A DNA stretch of 60,000 nucleotides, from the NCBI RefSeq assembly GCF_030272615.1, contig NC_081408.1, forward strand, positions 61,404,114-61,464,113, in the 5' to 3' direction. The stretch comes from Cryptomeria japonica (Eukaryota; Streptophyta; Pinopsida; Cupressales; Cupressaceae). Below the pieces are notes generated by a model, which did no database searches, was not told where the DNA came from, and worked only from the letters and a program-made list of their open reading frames with translations. How positions within the stretch are numbered: the first letter of the stretch is position 1; each line of letters opens with the position of its first letter. Below are positions 57,692 to 60,000 of this stretch, piece after piece. The translations under genes and the position numbers were made by a program.

Positions 57692-59451
57692 TACTAATAT
57701 TTATATTTTTATGAAGGATTTGTAAATCTAAAGCTTCATCTTCATGAAAATTAAAGAATTTTTCTTGTTAGAAATGGTGTTATAATGACATGTGATATTT
57801 CAAATTTCTACTTTTATTTTCATTGATGATTTAATATTTAGAAACCATTAAATCCATGGCTACCTTTAAAGATTATGTTTTCCAAGATTTTTTCATTAAT
57901 TTGCTTTCCAAGTATTACATGTGACTGGCCATAGTGGCAAGCATATACTTTTTGCTATAATCTGTCTAAACAACTAGCCTTATTGTTTCTCATTCATGAT
58001 ATTACTAAGTACGATGACCTAATGTGATGGTTTATTGATTGTTCACACAACGGTGAGGTTTTTTATGTGTTAGAGATCCCCACCCTTTTCTATTTCAATA
58101 TAACGATCAAGACTTATATTTTAGAATAATCATTTCAAATGAAGTGAGAACAAGCATTTGTACAATTTAACATCTCATAGATTGTTATTACCCTATTGCA
58201 ATTTCTTATATTTTGAAAGTAAATAATTCCTAGCTACATGTGCTAACAAGTACATGGTTTTTTCATTAATGTGTAGTTACATAGATTATATTTAAGGAAA
58301 GATTAAATTTTAGAATGCATATTACTTATATATTCATTTAAATAAATCATAATTTATAATCAAATGTTGTTTGTAATAATCAAATGTTGCATAGTTACAA
58401 ACATAGTTTAGGTGGTTATAGGTGAAACATGCTTATACATACATGTGGCACTCTATTAAACACATATACTATAAAAGTTATACATAGAAATACAAAAAGG
58501 TTTAAATATTATTTGATTTAAAAAATAGTGATTTTATTTAAAAAAATGATTACTCATTATACATGGGTAATTGAGATTCATTATACATAATATATGAAAT
58601 AAAATTGAGACTAAAGGAATTAGAATGTTTAATGTGAGACACAAAAATATGTGAGCATCATAGAATTATTAACTATTGGCTATTGCATGCAAATAGAATA
58701 TGGCTAATTATGACCCTATTAGATTATATACACTCATTTATAAGTATGGTTTTGTAGATCACTTTCATAGATATTCATATATTCTTGTATTAATTATATT
58801 ATGTTTTTTTCAATTTCAATATTTTTGAATTGAACTTAAACACAACTTACATGATCAATCTTAAAAATCTTTGATTTTCCATATGCACCCTTGATCAGGC
58901 TAATTTATTTAGAATGAATTTAGAGCTATGTTAAATTTATAGTTTGTTTTTTTTAATATTTTTTCAAAAATATCTTCACTGTGTTTTAATTTTTATGTTC
59001 ACTATTGTGACATTGGCATTGATTCTTTGTTTCTTGGTACTATTACAAAATACCCCAATGCAATTAATATGTTAAAGATTCATTATTATTTAATTATTTA
59101 TTGTAAATATATTGAAATAATTTTAAAAAGAAAAAATATATTAGTAGTCAACCTCTATTTCATTCCATTTATCTATTATTGCTTGTACTCATTACTATTC
59201 TAAAAAATTCATTAAATTGATTCAATTGTGAATTAAAATTTGTTAGAATTTAAAACTAGAACTAAAAGTTTCCACCTTCTCAAACAACACTTCTATTAGC
59301 ACTTTGAAGTTTCCAAATTGTAGTTTACTTGACAAATACAAAGATCCAATGCTTTTAACTTGAGATGGAGAAATGTAAACAAGCCCATGTTGATAAAAAA
59401 AAATTATGATCAAATGAATGTTTTTCTATGAAAAGGCCTTCCTATCTATCA
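57692..59451. other. AT-rich intergenic gap before UGT pseudogene 2
   Basis: No protein, RNA gene or LTR is recognised on either strand over 1.76 kb. A phrase at about 59213-59262 resembles 6910-6965 upstream of UGT pseudogene 1. I looked for the missing central part of the UGT here and did not find it. Confidence 0.6.
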
Positions 59452-59755
59452 ATGACAGAAGGGTTAAGGTTTGGTGTGTCACTCATAACTTTTCCAATGC
59501 AATTTGAGCAAGTGTTAAATGCAAAGCTTGCATAAGAGCTTAAAGTGGGAGTGGAAGTCATAAGAAATGAAGAGGATGGATTTTTTTACAAAGGAGGATA
59601 TTTGTAAAGCTATTAGAATGGTAATGATAGGAGAAGGAGCACAAATTAAATGTAATGTCACAAAGATAAGTGACATGTTGACTAGCAATAATTTTCAAGT
59701 TAATGAAAGAAACATAAGGAACTTTGTCTCCATGCTTAGAACCTTCAATAAATAA
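59452..59755 (+). pseudogene. UGT pseudogene 2, C-terminal fragment
   Basis: Similarity starts inside the PSPG box (MTEGLRFGVSLITFPMQFEQ), with the final pair Glu-Gln rather than Asp-Gln. It continues with LNAKLA, a TAA in place of a Gln codon, then VGVEVIRNEEDG. An extra T in a run at about 59580-59587 shifts to FFTKEDICKAIRMVMIGEG and the ending NFVSMLRTFNK, stop at 59753-59755. The sequence and 3' flank match UGT pseudogene 1, so the two come from a tandem duplication. Nothing of the upstream enzyme is visible next to it. Confidence 0.83.
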
Positions 59756-60000
59756 TTAGGCTGATAGGTTTGAAATTGTCTATATTCTTAGAGTCTTTAT
59801 AAAATCATTAGGTGTATAGTGTCAACTTTTGTGGTTCGTATGGTTTGAAAGTCTTAGTGTGTGTTAGATTGTTATATTGTGTTTGTTTGTCGTAGAATTT
59901 AAACCAAGGTTCATAAGATTATATGTTTATGTGTGTTAGTGTTTAGTAGGTGGTTTCTATAGTTTGCTATGTAACCATGTGTTTATGCATGAAGAAGTGT
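59756..60000 (+). repeat. 3' flank of UGT pseudogene 2
   Basis: This aligns with 33970-34210 and runs off the window edge. There is no coding. Confidence 0.75.

Overview
This is a plant nuclear window from a large, transposon-filled genome. It is AT-rich, has no operons or dense genes, and is built mostly of nested LTR retrotransposons around broken family-1 UDP-glycosyltransferase (UGT) genes. The LTR style and the long repeat-filled gaps suggest a gymnosperm, perhaps a conifer, but that is a guess. I see no intact cellular gene, no tRNA or rRNA gene, and no CRISPR array.

Layout. Positions 1-5100 hold old retrotransposon debris, including a decayed minus-strand Ty1/copia pol fragment (3.9-5.1 kb). 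Positions 5.1-7.4 kb are AT-rich with a 78-bp tandem duplication. A UGT gene starts at 7621 and breaks off near 8125. Its last exon-like part (the C-terminal half of the PSPG box and the tail) reappears at 33631-33969. The 25.5 kb between them is a tower of insertions. Remnant D (8126-9180) holds element C (9181-33598). C holds element A (11508-16522) in its interior and a Ty1/copia element F (19139-33104) in its right LTR. F holds element B (23158-30814) inside its gag gene. A, B and F each have clean 5-bp target-site duplications (TAGAA, CTTAG, ATCTT), so the order of events can be read directly. All four LTR elements are oriented on the minus strand.

A and B have different LTRs but share LTR blocks, the polypurine tract region and a long ORF of about 900-1090 codons that I do not recognise. 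It has a conserved helical N-terminal domain, a basic middle, a low-complexity stretch and a coiled-coil tail. Neither carries protease, integrase or reverse transcriptase, and B keeps a gag-like gene with five zinc knuckles. This is the best candidate for an undescribed system: a trans-mobilised LTR element family with its own extra protein.

Downstream, 34384-57686 is a three-LTR tandem array (LTR-internal-LTR-internal-LTR) of element E, flanked as a whole by the 5-bp duplication AATAC. Each 9.9-kb unit has a Gln/Pro/Ser-rich ORF on the element's sense (minus) strand and, on the opposite strand, a degenerate plant mobile domain (PMD, MAIN/MAIL-like) gene with a very acidic C-terminal region. 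No RT or integrase is visible in E either. After a plain AT-rich gap, a second UGT C-terminal pseudogene (59452-59755) matches the first in its tail and 3' flank, so the locus was once a tandem UGT cluster.

Reading frames in transposon parts are usually broken by a few stops or single-base shifts. All domain calls come from reading translated motifs by eye.
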